This document shows positions 26,933-35,683 of a stretch of DNA of 53,050 nt, one piece after another. The notes beneath the pieces are model-generated. The model did not search any database, was not told the origin of the DNA, and was given only the letters and a program-made list of their open reading frames with translations. Source of the stretch: JBDTNL01 sp039933785. Lineage in GTDB: Bacteria > Acidobacteriota > Thermoanaerobaculia > Multivoradales > JAGPDF01. The DNA lies in NCBI GenBank assembly GCA_039933785.1, contig JBDTNL010000025.1, positions 1-53,050 on the forward strand. The letters run 5' to 3'. A program made the translations under genes and the position numbers. The stretch's first letter is position 1. Each line of letters opens with the position of its first letter.

Positions 26933-29113
26933 TTACTTCTTCCACAGGCTCTTGCCGTCGAACTTGATCGCCGATTGCACGCCGTAGATGTCGAGCAGGG
27001 TTGGCGTCATGTCGCCCATGTACGGAGCGTCCGCGCTGAGCTTGCGGTTGCTGAACAGGATGCCGTTCACTAGCGGAGGGTAGACCGAGCAATGGTCACC
27101 GCTCCAGACCTCGAGGTTAGGCTCGGTGATCTGCTTGGCGATGCCGCCGAGCGAATCCTGCCAACCCACGCGCCAGCCTTCGCTGTTCGAGAGGAACATG
27201 TCGGGGATCAGGACCGGATCGTAGGTGCCGTAGGCCTCGTCGCGGGTGAAGACGTGCGCCACCGGCTTCTCGCCGGTCTCGGGGTCGGTGTAGGCCTCGA
27301 GCTTGGTCTTGAGCTCCTGCACCAACGCGGCGTAGTCGGCACCCGGCTTCACGATGCCCTGCTTCTCGCGCCCGGCAAGATTGATGTAGAGGTCGCCGAG
27401 GCCCATGGCGTAGGCGCGCGTCTTGCTCCAATCGACGTTGGTGAAGAATTCGCCCTGATCGAAGAGCATCTCGAGGTTGACGCGGCCTTTCTGTTCGCCC
27501 TTCAACACCATGTAGCCTTCCTTGGCCAGCCAGGTGTTGTAGTTCATCGACCGGCGCCAAGACTGGAAGCCGTGGTCCGAGGCGACGAAGAGCACCGCGT
27601 CCTTGGGCATCTTCTCCATCGTCTCGCCGACGATCGAGTCCATTTCCTGATAGGCCTTGAGAATCGTGCCACCCCACTTGGCGGCGCCTTCGGCGGTGTA
27701 GCCCGGGTGCTTGGGGTCGAAGAAGCGGAACATGATGTGCTGCACGCGGTCGGTGAACTCGAAGTACTGGAAATAGACGTCCCAGTCGTCGGCGAGCAGG
27801 CCGTCGAGCATCTTCCTGTCCTGAGCCACTGTCTTCTCGACGTCCTCCATGAAGATCTGCTCGTCGATCGTCCCTTCGCTGATCGACCAAGTGTCGATCG
27901 TCCAACCCTTGGTCTTGTAGAGACCGAAGCGCGAGGCGAGACTCTTGGCGAAACTCCCCGGCGAGGTGATGGGCAGGATGGGCGGCAGGTTCTCGGGATC
28001 GAACTCGATCGGCGACAAGTACAGCCGGATCTCGGGCTCCAGACTGATCAGTCGGAAGCGCCCGATGCCATGCAACTTGATCAGCGAGTTGAAGGGAAAC
28101 GTGAAGCGCACCCAGTCGCTCCACTCACCCGGCTTGAGAGTCAGTTTGGTGCCGTCGACCGCGATGTCGAGCTTCGATTTGTCCTCGGCGACCGAGAGCG
28201 TCATCGGGATCGAGATGTATTCAGTCTTGCCCGACGCGCTGGGAAAGAGCTTGTTCGGCGGCCCCTTGATCTCTGTGGGAATCACGCCTTTGTTGTCGAG
28301 CAGCTGCTCGATCTCACCTTTGAAGTCGCCGCCGCCCTTGGGCTGGAAGAAAAGTTCCGAGGTGAAGTAGAACGGCTTGCCGATCCGGCCGGAGATATCG
28401 GGAGTGCCGAGGCCGGAAAGCATCTCGACGTGCTCGTAAGGCTCCGGAGGGAAGGTCACCGGCATGCGCATCAGCCGGACACGCTTGCCGGCGTTGCTCA
28501 ACAGACCCCAGAAGGTGTCGCCCTGACGGCGGTTGATCGCCACGGGATAGCTCACCGGCAGGAGCTTCTTCGCTCCCGCGTACATGCCGACGCCCGCGAG
28601 CACGCCCAGCACCAGCGCGATCGCGAGCGGTACGGTCTTCACCCGCAGGAGCTTGAGGATCAACCAGCCGAGCAGGAAGACGACGACGGCGCCGATCAGC
28701 CCCAGAATCGGAGGATTGCGCGCTCCCCAGAGGAACGGCCGCGTGCTCTCGTCGGAGGGCGCGAAGCTCGGCTGATAGGTGGCGGTATCGCGCTTGAGAA
28801 AGTCGAAGATCGCGTGCCGGCCGGGGTTGAGGCCGGTCGAGAAGGTGGACCAGGACACCGGGGTCTGCGAGGGGATGGTCGAGCGCAGCGGCGAAAACGT
28901 GCCTTCGGCGCGGAGCTTCGCGAGGTTGGGCAGCTTGCCTTCGTCCATCCACTGCTGCGTCAGCTTGGCGTCGGCGCCGTCGAAACCGAGCACCACGACG
29001 CGCGGATCGGCGGCATAGCTCGGACGGCTCGGATTGCCAAGCGCCGTACCCACGAGAATCGCGGCAATGAACACGACCTTCGCTAACTTGCCCGGCAACG
29101 GACCATGAATCAT
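26933..29113 (-). CDS. Membrane-associated alkaline-phosphatase-fold phosphodiesterase/nucleotide pyrophosphatase
   Basis: A 726-residue exported enzyme. A signal segment is followed by the metal-binding VVVLGFDGADA (Asp45) and a nucleophile Thr84 in PSQTPVSWSTFSTG. Two membrane helices lie near 135-155 and 160-180. Remaining metal ligands are in YFEFTDRVQHIMF (Asp455, His459), FVASDHGF (Asp513, His514) and a late SGDHCSVY motif. All the catalytic positions of the type I phosphodiesterase/NPP family are therefore retained. The large insert of about 190-400 is beta-rich. Substrate unknown; likely phospho-glycan or lipid headgroup at the envelope. The gene is divergent from the peptide-binding lipoprotein with 32 nt between starts. 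Confidence 0.85.
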   Translation of the reverse strand: MIHGPLPGKLAKVVFIAAILVGTALGNPSRPSYAADPRVVVLGFDGADAKLTQQWMDEGKLPNLAKLRAEGTFSPLRSTIPSQTPVSWSTFSTGLNPGRHAIFDFLKRDTATYQPSFAPSDESTRPFLWGARNPPILGLIGAVVVFLLGWLILKLLRVKTVPLAIALVLGVLAGVGMYAGAKKLLPVSYPVAINRRQGDTFWGLLSNAGKRVRLMRMPVTFPPEPYEHVEMLSGLGTPDISGRIGKPFYFTSELFFQPKGGGDFKGEIEQLLDNKGVIPTEIKGPPNKLFPSASGKTEYISIPMTLSVAEDKSKLDIAVDGTKLTLKPGEWSDWVRFTFPFNSLIKLHGIGRFRLISLEPEIRLYLSPIEFDPENLPPILPITSPGSFAKSLASRFGLYKTKGWTIDTWSISEGTIDEQIFMEDVEKTVAQDRKMLDGLLADDWDVYFQYFEFTDRVQHIMFRFFDPKHPGYTAEGAAKWGGTILKAYQEMDSIVGETMEKMPKDAVLFVASDHGFQSWRRSMNYNTWLAKEGYMVLKGEQKGRVNLEMLFDQGEFFTNVDWSKTRAYAMGLGDLYINLAGREKQGIVKPGADYAALVQELKTKLEAYTDPETGEKPVAHVFTRDEAYGTYDPVLIPDMFLSNSEGWRVGWQDSLGGIAKQITEPNLEVWSGDHCSVYPPLVNGILFSNRKLSADAPYMGDMTPTLLDIYGVQSAIKFDGKSLWKK

Positions 29114-29145
29114 CGAAAAGCCCCGATTCGAAATAAGGTTGCGGA

Positions 29146-30720
29146 ATGCTGCGCGGTAAATGCTACCAAATCATCGCCCGCCTGGCCGCCGTCGGCGCCG
29201 GGCTGGCAATGCTGGCAGGTGGAGCGTGCAGCTCTGACCGGACGCGCCCCTCGCGCATACCCGAGGACGGCTCGGTGACCGTGGCCATCGAAAGTGCACC
29301 GGCCGAACTCGACCCACGAATCGGCGCCGACCAGGCGTCGGGACGCGCGCACGAGCTGCTCTACGACGGGCTCGTCGAATGGGACATGCACGCGCAGCTG
29401 GTGCCGGCGCTCGCTGAACGCTGGGAGGTCTTGGACGACGGACTGCGCTGGCGCTTTCATCTGCGCCCGGGCGTGCGCTTTCACGACGGCCGCGCGCTCA
29501 CTTCGGCCGATGTCGTCTGGACCCTCCAAAGCGTCCTCGACGGCTCGGTCACCACCAGCAAACGCGGCGCGTTGCAGGCGGTGCACTCGGCGGTCGCGGT
29601 CGATCCGTTGACCGTCGATCTGGTGCTGACAGAGCCCTTCTCCGCCCTGCTCGCCGAGCTCACCTCGGGGTTCGGCATCGTCCCCGCGGGCACGACTCCG
29701 GCGATGACCAACCGATCACCCATCGGCACGGGACCCTTTCGCTACGCGGCCCGTAGCGCCGACGCACTGGAGCTTTTGGCGAATCCCGAAGCCTTCCGTG
29801 GCAAGCCCCAGATCTCCCGCCTGGTGCTGAAGGGGGTGCCCGACACTACCGTGCGTGCACTCGAGCTATTGAAGGGATCGGCACAGCTGGTGGTCAACGA
29901 TCTCGCCCCCGACGCGATTCCCGCCTTCGCCGCCGACCCGCGATTCCGCGTCGCCGAGCAACCCGGCGCGAGCTTCGTGTATCTGGGCTTGAACTTCCAC
30001 GACCCCCTACTCGCCAAGCGGCAGGTGCGCCAGGCGATCGAGCGCGCCATCGACCGCGAGCAGATCGTGCGCACCCTTTGGCGTGACACTGGAATCGTCA
30101 GCGAAACGATCTTTCCGCCCGGCCATTGGGCGCGCGATGAGACTCTCGCTCCGGTGCCGTTCGATCCCGCGGGTGCGAAGCACTTGCTCGATGCGGCGGG
30201 CTTCCCCGATCCCGACGGCGACGGCCCGCGGCCACGTTTCCGGTTGGTCTACAAGACCTCGACCGCGGAAATGTCGCAGCTTCAAGCGCAGGCCGTGCAG
30301 GCGATGCTCGGCGCCGTCGGCATCGAGGTCGAGATTCGCACGGCCGAGTTCGCGGCGCTCTACGAAGACATCCGGCGCGCCAACTTCCAGCTCTTCAGTT
30401 TGACCCGCACCGCCGTGCTCGAGCCCAACGTCTTCCGCCTGATGCTGCATTCCAAGAGTCTGCCGCCCAACGGCCAGAACCGCGGCGGGTATGCCAATGC
30501 CGAGTTCGACGCGGCGATCGAGGCGGCCGGCCGCACGACCGATCAGGAAGCGCGGCGAATCCTCTACACCAAGGCACAGGAGATCTTTGCCGACGATCTC
30601 CCGTACATCCTGCTCCTGGTAAAGAAAAACGTGGCGGTGATGCCGCGCGAGCTCGAGGGCTACGCGAACTACCCGAACGCGGCGTTCACCGTGCTGCGCG
30701 ACCTGCGCTGGTCGCGGTGA
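29146..30720 (+). CDS. Family 5 (oligopeptide-type) extracellular solute-binding lipoprotein
   Basis: A 524-residue ABC solute-binding protein (SBP_bac_5). It has a lipoprotein-like signal (AMLAGGAC, Cys28), then family blocks LDPRIGADQASGRAHELLYDGL, given here as LDPRIG...ELLYDGL, WRFHLRPGVRFHDGRALTSADVVW, given as FHLRPGVRFHDG...DVVW, and SPIGTGPFRY. A later RQAIERAIDREQIV block is also typical. It would deliver peptides or nickel-like complexes to an ABC permease, but no permease or ATPase genes adjoin it, so it is an orphan binding protein. The stop converges on DUF2630. Confidence 0.88.
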   Translation: MLRGKCYQIIARLAAVGAGLAMLAGGACSSDRTRPSRIPEDGSVTVAIESAPAELDPRIGADQASGRAHELLYDGLVEWDMHAQLVPALAERWEVLDDGLRWRFHLRPGVRFHDGRALTSADVVWTLQSVLDGSVTTSKRGALQAVHSAVAVDPLTVDLVLTEPFSALLAELTSGFGIVPAGTTPAMTNRSPIGTGPFRYAARSADALELLANPEAFRGKPQISRLVLKGVPDTTVRALELLKGSAQLVVNDLAPDAIPAFAADPRFRVAEQPGASFVYLGLNFHDPLLAKRQVRQAIERAIDREQIVRTLWRDTGIVSETIFPPGHWARDETLAPVPFDPAGAKHLLDAAGFPDPDGDGPRPRFRLVYKTSTAEMSQLQAQAVQAMLGAVGIEVEIRTAEFAALYEDIRRANFQLFSLTRTAVLEPNVFRLMLHSKSLPPNGQNRGGYANAEFDAAIEAAGRTTDQEARRILYTKAQEIFADDLPYILLLVKKNVAVMPRELEGYANYPNAAFTVLRDLRWSR

Positions 30721-30745
30721 TCCATTTGCGCTGACCGCTTCGCGC

Positions 30746-30991
30746 TCAGCCCTCGTACTCTTCCACTACCGAAACCGGACGCACCGAGGCTTCCGCCGGG
30801 TTGTCGCCGAACTCGCGCTTGGCTCGGCGTTGACGCAGCAGATCCCAGCACTGGTCGAGCTCGACCTTGGCGCGATTGAGCGCCGCCTTCTCATGGTCGT
30901 CGAGACCGCCCTTGCCGAGCAAACGGTGCTCCTCGGCGACCAATGTCTCGATGTGATGCATGATGCCGCGCTCGTTCTGCGAATCGTTCAT
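30746..30991 (-). CDS. DUF2630 family small protein
   Basis: An 81-residue, helical, charged protein. The blocks HHIETLVAEEHRL, ELDQCWDLLRQRRAKREFG and a short C-terminal VRPVSVVEEYEG match DUF2630, of unknown function. I chose ATG 30991 because a GGAG lies at the right distance and the family starts here; the 18 extra codons of the upstream ATG are Arg/His-rich and unlike the family. A TAGCAT box lies 19 nt upstream. Divergent from the MFS gene. Confidence 0.85.
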   Translation of the reverse strand: MNDSQNERGIMHHIETLVAEEHRLLGKGGLDDHEKAALNRAKVELDQCWDLLRQRRAKREFGDNPAEASVRPVSVVEEYEG

Positions 30992-31080
30992 TGGGGACTC
31001 CTTCGGCCGAATGCTACACCGCCGGGCGTGGCGGTCGGCAAACATGGCACGACGCCACTGCGGGCTGCTAGCGTTCGACG

Positions 31081-32307
31081 ATGACTTCCGAATCCAAGCC
31101 TGAGAGCAGTCCCTATTTCGGCGCCTATCTCGGGGCCGGTCTCCCGCGGACGGTGAAGGCGTTGGGACTGACCTCCTTCCTCCAGGACGTCGCCAGCGAG
31201 ATGGTCTATCCCCTGCTCCCGGCGTTCCTGCTGGCGCTCGGCGGAGGCCCGGCCATGCTCGGGGCGATGGAGTCGATCAGCGAGGGCGTCAACGCAGCGC
31301 TCAAGGGCGCCGCCGGGCGCTGGAGCGATCGACTCGGGCGCCGCAAGCCCTTCGTCTCGGTCGGCTACGGACTCTCGGCGGCGGCGCGACCGGTGCTCGC
31401 GATCTTGACCGCCGGCTGGCAGGTGGTGGCGCTGCGCGCGGCGGATCGGGTAGCGAAGGGCCTACGCACCGCGCCTCGCGACGCCCTGATCGCGGAGGCG
31501 GTTCCGGCCGAGCAGAGGGCATACGCGTTTTCCTTTCACCAGGGACTCGATCATCTGGGTGCCGCGGTGGGTCCACTGCTCGCGGCGCTCATCCTTTTCT
31601 TCGTGCCCGGACGCGTGCGACTGGTATTCGCTCTCGCCACCGTGCCGGCGTTCTTGGGTTGGCTGACGGTTCAGTTGACTACCCACGACGCGCCCAGGAC
31701 TCGTCCCGCCGAGCCGAGGGCGGCCAAAGGTGGCGGTTCGTTGCCGCGCCGCTTGCGCCTGCCCTTGGTCGCCTTCCTGCTCTTTTCCCTCGGCAACGCG
31801 AGCGACGCATTCCTGCTCTTGCGCGCCGCGCAGTTGGGCGTGTCGGCGCTCGGTCTCGCTCTGCTCTGGTCGGGTTTCCACGTCATCAAGTGGTTGGCGT
31901 CGGCGCCCGCCGGCCGCTTGGCCGATCGGCAGGGCCCACGGCAACAGATCTTGTTCGGCTGGGCGATCTACGCGGCTTCCTACGTCGGCTTCGCATGGGT
32001 AACCTCCGCGCCCGCGGTTGTCGCGTTGTTCGCCCTCTACGCGCTCTACTACGGCCTCACCGAGGGTGCGGAGCGAGCCCTGGTGCTGCGCCTGGCGGGA
32101 ACCGAGCTCGGCGCGGGCTCGAGCCTCGGCGCGTTCCATCTCTCGACCGGGCTCGGCGCCTTCGTCGCCAGCCTGCTCTTCGGGCTCGTCTGGCAGACCT
32201 GGTCGCCGGCCGCGGCCTTTTCGCTCGGCGCGGTGTTCGCCGTCCTCGGGGCTGGGCTGCTCGCCTTCGCGAGCGGAAAGTCATCCGCCGCGCCGGAACC
32301 AGCGTAG
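31081..32307 (+). CDS. Major facilitator superfamily transporter
   Basis: A 408-residue polytopic protein with about 12 membrane helices. The MFS loop-2/3 signature appears as GRWSDRLGRRKPFVSVGYG, and its half-repeat as GRLADRQGPRQQILFGW. The early block LTSFLQDVASEMVYPLLPAFL, given as FLQDVASEMVYP, is typical of a multidrug-efflux-like MFS subgroup often annotated only as MFS transporter. The substrate cannot be told. It is followed after 8 nt by the HupE/UreJ gene and then a SnoaL-like gene, a likely three-gene operon. A TAGCGT box lies 6 nt before the ATG. Confidence 0.88.
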   Translation: MTSESKPESSPYFGAYLGAGLPRTVKALGLTSFLQDVASEMVYPLLPAFLLALGGGPAMLGAMESISEGVNAALKGAAGRWSDRLGRRKPFVSVGYGLSAAARPVLAILTAGWQVVALRAADRVAKGLRTAPRDALIAEAVPAEQRAYAFSFHQGLDHLGAAVGPLLAALILFFVPGRVRLVFALATVPAFLGWLTVQLTTHDAPRTRPAEPRAAKGGGSLPRRLRLPLVAFLLFSLGNASDAFLLLRAAQLGVSALGLALLWSGFHVIKWLASAPAGRLADRQGPRQQILFGWAIYAASYVGFAWVTSAPAVVALFALYALYYGLTEGAERALVLRLAGTELGAGSSLGAFHLSTGLGAFVASLLFGLVWQTWSPAAAFSLGAVFAVLGAGLLAFASGKSSAAPEPA

Positions 32308-32315
32308 ACCTGAGT

Positions 32316-33428
32316 GTGAACCCACCCAGGCGAGCTCTCTGGTGCATGCTCGCGGCATGGATCTCGCTCCAGAGCGCGGGCGGCCAGCCGGCGCATGCGC
32401 ACGAGCTCGGCACCGTGCAAGTGAGAGCCGAGTTCCAACGCGACGGGCGCTACGTCGTAGACCTCCTGGTCGACACCGAGCAAGCCCGTACGCCTCCCGG
32501 TCCCGGCCACCCGTATCCACCTGCTGACGCCGCACTCGCCGGCGTCGGCGACAAGGACCGGGCGCGCTTGGCGAGCTTCCTCGCCGAGCTTCAGGAGCGT
32601 TCGGAGCTTCGCATCGACGGCCATCGCGTCTCCCCGAGTTCCTTGGAAGTCCTTCCACCCAATGGCGTGCTGATGACGGTCAGGCTGCAGGGTGACATTC
32701 CCGCTGGAGCCAAGACCTTTCAATGGGCGAACCGGTTACCCATCGGCTCCTATCTGGCGGCGTTTCATAACCAAGGTGACGAGGCAATCGAGCGCGAGTG
32801 GCTCGACAACGACAAGACCGAGACCGCGCCCTTCCCACTCGGCAAGCAGGTCGTCCCGATGACGCGCCGAGAAGTCGTCGCGCGGTACCTCGAGCTCGGC
32901 TTTCACCACATCGTGCCCGAAGGCATCGACCACATCCTGTTCGTCCTCGGCATCTTCCTGCTCAGCCGCCGCCTGAAAGAAGTGCTCTGGCAAGTCACCG
33001 CGTTCACCGTCGCGCACACGATCACACTCGGGCTCACCATCTACGGCGTGGTCTCGGTATCACCGCGCATCGTCGAGCCGGCGATCGCGTTGTCGATCCT
33101 CTATGTCGCGGTCGAGAACGTGCTACGCGCGAAGCTCCAGCCGTCGCGGGTGGCGCTGGTGTTCGCCTTCGGCCTGCTCCATGGAATGGGGTTCGCCGGC
33201 GTGCTGCGCGAGGTCGGGCTGCCGCGTTCCGAATTCCTCTCCGGGCTGCTCTCCTTCAACGCCGGCGTCGAGCTCGGGCAGTTGTCGATCATCCTCGGAG
33301 CCTACCTGCTGCTCGGGCTTCCGTTCGGCCGGCGCGCCTGGTACCGGCGCGGGGTGATCGTGCCGGCGTCGCTCGCGATCGGCGCGGTGGGCCTGTATTG
33401 GGCTGTCCAGCGAATCTTTTTCCTGTAG
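32316..33428 (+). CDS. HupE/UreJ family membrane protein
   Basis: A protein of about 370 residues. It has a signal peptide, an extracytoplasmic beta-rich domain (to about 180), then a HupE/UreJ_2 membrane domain with six or seven helices. The domain starts with the metal-ligand-like motif FHHIVPEGIDHILFVLG and also contains AFTVAHTITLGLT and FGLLHGMGFAG. HupE/UreJ proteins are thought to import nickel or cobalt; the long soluble N-terminal domain is characteristic of this subgroup. Start: GTG 32316 gives an RR-containing n-region and lies 8 nt after the MFS stop; ATG 32346 is an alternative that shortens the signal peptide. Confidence 0.82.
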   Translation: MNPPRRALWCMLAAWISLQSAGGQPAHAHELGTVQVRAEFQRDGRYVVDLLVDTEQARTPPGPGHPYPPADAALAGVGDKDRARLASFLAELQERSELRIDGHRVSPSSLEVLPPNGVLMTVRLQGDIPAGAKTFQWANRLPIGSYLAAFHNQGDEAIEREWLDNDKTETAPFPLGKQVVPMTRREVVARYLELGFHHIVPEGIDHILFVLGIFLLSRRLKEVLWQVTAFTVAHTITLGLTIYGVVSVSPRIVEPAIALSILYVAVENVLRAKLQPSRVALVFAFGLLHGMGFAGVLREVGLPRSEFLSGLLSFNAGVELGQLSIILGAYLLLGLPFGRRAWYRRGVIVPASLAIGAVGLYWAVQRIFFL

Positions 33429-33438
33429 TTTCGGGGGC

Positions 33439-33843
33439 ATGAACCTCGAAGGCAACAAAGAGCTCGTTCGAGAATTCTTCACCCGCTTCGGCGCCAACGA
33501 CATCGCCGGCGCCCTGGCCTGCCTGACCGACGACGCCACCTGGTGGATCGCCGGCAAGCCCGGGGCTCTCCCCGTCCGGGGCCTGCTCACCAAGGAAACG
33601 ATTGCTCGCGTCTTCTTCAACATGGCCGGCCGGTTGAAGGAACCCCTCGAGCTCCGAGTCGTGGACACCATCGCCGAAGGCGACCGTGTGGCGCTCGAGG
33701 TGGAGTCGCGCGGCGAGCTCGACAACGGCCGGGTGTACGAGCAGCAGTATCACTTCGCGATGACCTTCCGCGACGGCAAGATCTGCGCGGTCCGCGAATA
33801 CCTGGATACCCAGCACGTCTTCGCTACATGGTTCCAACCTTGA
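33439..33843 (+). CDS. SnoaL/NTF2-like protein (ketosteroid-isomerase-related)
   Basis: A 134-residue protein of the NTF2-like cone fold. Blocks seen are NKELVREFFTRFGANDIAGALACL, given as VREFFTRFGANDIAGAL, then DDATWWIAG, EGDRVALEVESRG and YHFAMTFRDGKICAVREYLDT. This matches SnoaL-like/ketosteroid-isomerase-related proteins, a family of small hydrolases, isomerases and non-enzymatic binders. The reaction cannot be predicted. It is the third gene of the MFS-HupE operon, 10 nt after HupE. Confidence 0.82.
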   Translation: MNLEGNKELVREFFTRFGANDIAGALACLTDDATWWIAGKPGALPVRGLLTKETIARVFFNMAGRLKEPLELRVVDTIAEGDRVALEVESRGELDNGRVYEQQYHFAMTFRDGKICAVREYLDTQHVFATWFQP

Positions 33844-33873
33844 CGGAACGCTGCTGCGGCTGCGACCTAGCTG

Positions 33874-35679
33874 CTATAGGTAGCCGAGCGACTTGAGGTT
33901 CTTCAGATACTCGTCGCTCCTCGCCGACGAGTCGGCGCCTGCAGCGCGCCGGCCGTAGCTCGGCACCTGGGCCGGGGCCGCCGGCCACGCGCATCCGGCG
34001 GGCGGTTGCGCCAACTCGGCGCTCTGCGGCAGACCGAGAGCGCGAAGCAGGGCAGCGGCGATAGTGCTCACTTGGATCTCCGCCGGCTTGGTCTCCTTGC
34101 ACCCCGAGACGCGCCACAGAAGCACCCGGCCCCCGAGCCCGCCTCGGCGACCTGGATCGACCACCACCGCCAAGGTACCGACGCCGGCGAGCGCTTTCGC
34201 CACCTCGCGATCGAGTGCGGCGAGCTGCGCGCGCACTACGTCCGCGAAGGGCACCGCGCCAGCTTTCCAACCATCCGCGGCGATATCCAGGCCCGGAAGG
34301 TAGAGCGCCGTCGCGCGCGGCTCTGCCGCCACACGCGCTGCGAAAACGTCCAGGTAGAACTGGTCGCCCAAGAACGCCTTGGCGAGCAACGCCCTGGCTT
34401 GGTCCGCGGGCAGCGCCGCAGCCAAGGCCTTCGCCGCGGCGACCGGATCGACCTGGCGGCGAAGCGCTTCGAGGCCCTCGCGTTCGCTCTCCGGAGCCAC
34501 CGCTCCCGCGGCGCTGTCGGCGAGCAGCTGATAGCCACCGTGCGCGACCACCAGGCCGGGCAGCACCTCGGCGGGGTAGGTCCCCCACCAGTCGATCGCC
34601 AACACGGGGGCGCCTCCGCGCGCAGCCATTTCCCAGACCGTGAACGCCGTCCGGCGATTCGACAATACCGGGCGGTATTCGGCGATTCGCATTGGCACGG
34701 CGACATGCAGCCAGTACCAGCGCAGCAGCCCGCTGTTGGCGAGCGGCGTGCGCACACCTCGCGGCCGGAAGCTGTCGAGTGCCGCGACGCCATGCGCCGA
34801 GCTCGGCAGTCCCGTTGCGACGGTCGTCCAGAAGGCGGCCAGCGGCTCGTCTTCCCGCTGGTAGGACGCGAACACTCCCTCGTCGCGGAGGCGGGCAAGC
34901 GCCGGCAGATCGCCGTGTTGCAGCAGGTACTCGAGCTCTTCCGGCAACACTCCGTCCACACCGAGAAGGAGCACGCGTTCGCCGGGCGCGGAAGGCAAAT
35001 TGCTCGGCGCCTCGTGGGTCGTGCCGGGCCGCAGGAGAACGAGGATCGGCACCGCCACGAACAACGCCGCGCCGGCAACCAACAGGGCGAGCCACACGCG
35101 CGGTGCGAAGGTCTGCCGCAACGGGGTCTCCACCCAGCGCACGGTGAGGGCGAAGAGGCCGCTTCTCCAAAGGCGCCAAAGCGCCGCACCGGCGATCGTC
35201 GCCGCGGCGGCGAGTAGCAGCAAACGCGCCACCGGGGCTTCGATCAGGAGACCTCTCCCTTGCCAGGCCAGCGAGGCGAACAGCGCGGCCACGCCCGCGA
35301 GCGCCAGCCAGTCACCTGCCCCTTCGGCGCCCGCGCCGCGGCCGGGCCGCAGGCGCGCGAGCAGGAGCGCCGCGCCCGCGAGCGCCAGAAAGAGGGCTCC
35401 CGCCACCACCGCGAGCGGCGGCACGAGATGGAGCACCAGCGGCGCGAGATCGAATGGCGAGCGATCGAGGTTGCCGTTGGCGAGCGCGAGCCCCAGGGCG
35501 ACCGGCAGCGCCAGCAGGCCTCCGCCCAGCACTGCCGTGCGCAACGCCAGACGCAGGAGGGCCCGCACTCCGGTGCGCGAGCGCAGGGCGTCCTGCAGCA
35601 GCATGCGCTCCAACCCGTGGGTCAGGTAGCCGCGCCGCTGGAGCTCGGCGCGGACGCTCGCAAGATCGTGCTCGACCAT
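33874..35679 (-). CDS. Membrane-anchored phosphodiesterase-fold protein lacking catalytic nucleophile
   Basis: A 601-residue protein. A cytoplasmic N-terminal helix is followed by five or six membrane helices (about 40-215), then an extracytoplasmic alkaline-phosphatase-like domain opening VLLLGVDGVLPEELEYLL. The fold landmarks FWTTVATGLPSSAHGV and WEMAARGGAPVLAIDWW are typical of type I phosphodiesterases. The nucleophile position is Leu280 instead of Thr/Ser, the SDHG block reads VVDPGRRG, and the D-x-x-x-H block reads GLDIAADGW. This suggests a non-catalytic paralogue. The C-terminus ends LKSLGYL, a tail I associate with this fold in Acidobacteriota. ATG 35679 lies 4 nt after the polyprenyl synthase stop. 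Confidence 0.8.
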   Translation of the reverse strand: MVEHDLASVRAELQRRGYLTHGLERMLLQDALRSRTGVRALLRLALRTAVLGGGLLALPVALGLALANGNLDRSPFDLAPLVLHLVPPLAVVAGALFLALAGAALLLARLRPGRGAGAEGAGDWLALAGVAALFASLAWQGRGLLIEAPVARLLLLAAAATIAGAALWRLWRSGLFALTVRWVETPLRQTFAPRVWLALLVAGAALFVAVPILVLLRPGTTHEAPSNLPSAPGERVLLLGVDGVLPEELEYLLQHGDLPALARLRDEGVFASYQREDEPLAAFWTTVATGLPSSAHGVAALDSFRPRGVRTPLANSGLLRWYWLHVAVPMRIAEYRPVLSNRRTAFTVWEMAARGGAPVLAIDWWGTYPAEVLPGLVVAHGGYQLLADSAAGAVAPESEREGLEALRRQVDPVAAAKALAAALPADQARALLAKAFLGDQFYLDVFAARVAAEPRATALYLPGLDIAADGWKAGAVPFADVVRAQLAALDREVAKALAGVGTLAVVVDPGRRGGLGGRVLLWRVSGCKETKPAEIQVSTIAAALLRALGLPQSAELAQPPAGCAWPAAPAQVPSYGRRAAGADSSARSDEYLKNLKSLGYL

Positions 35680-35683
35680 GCGT

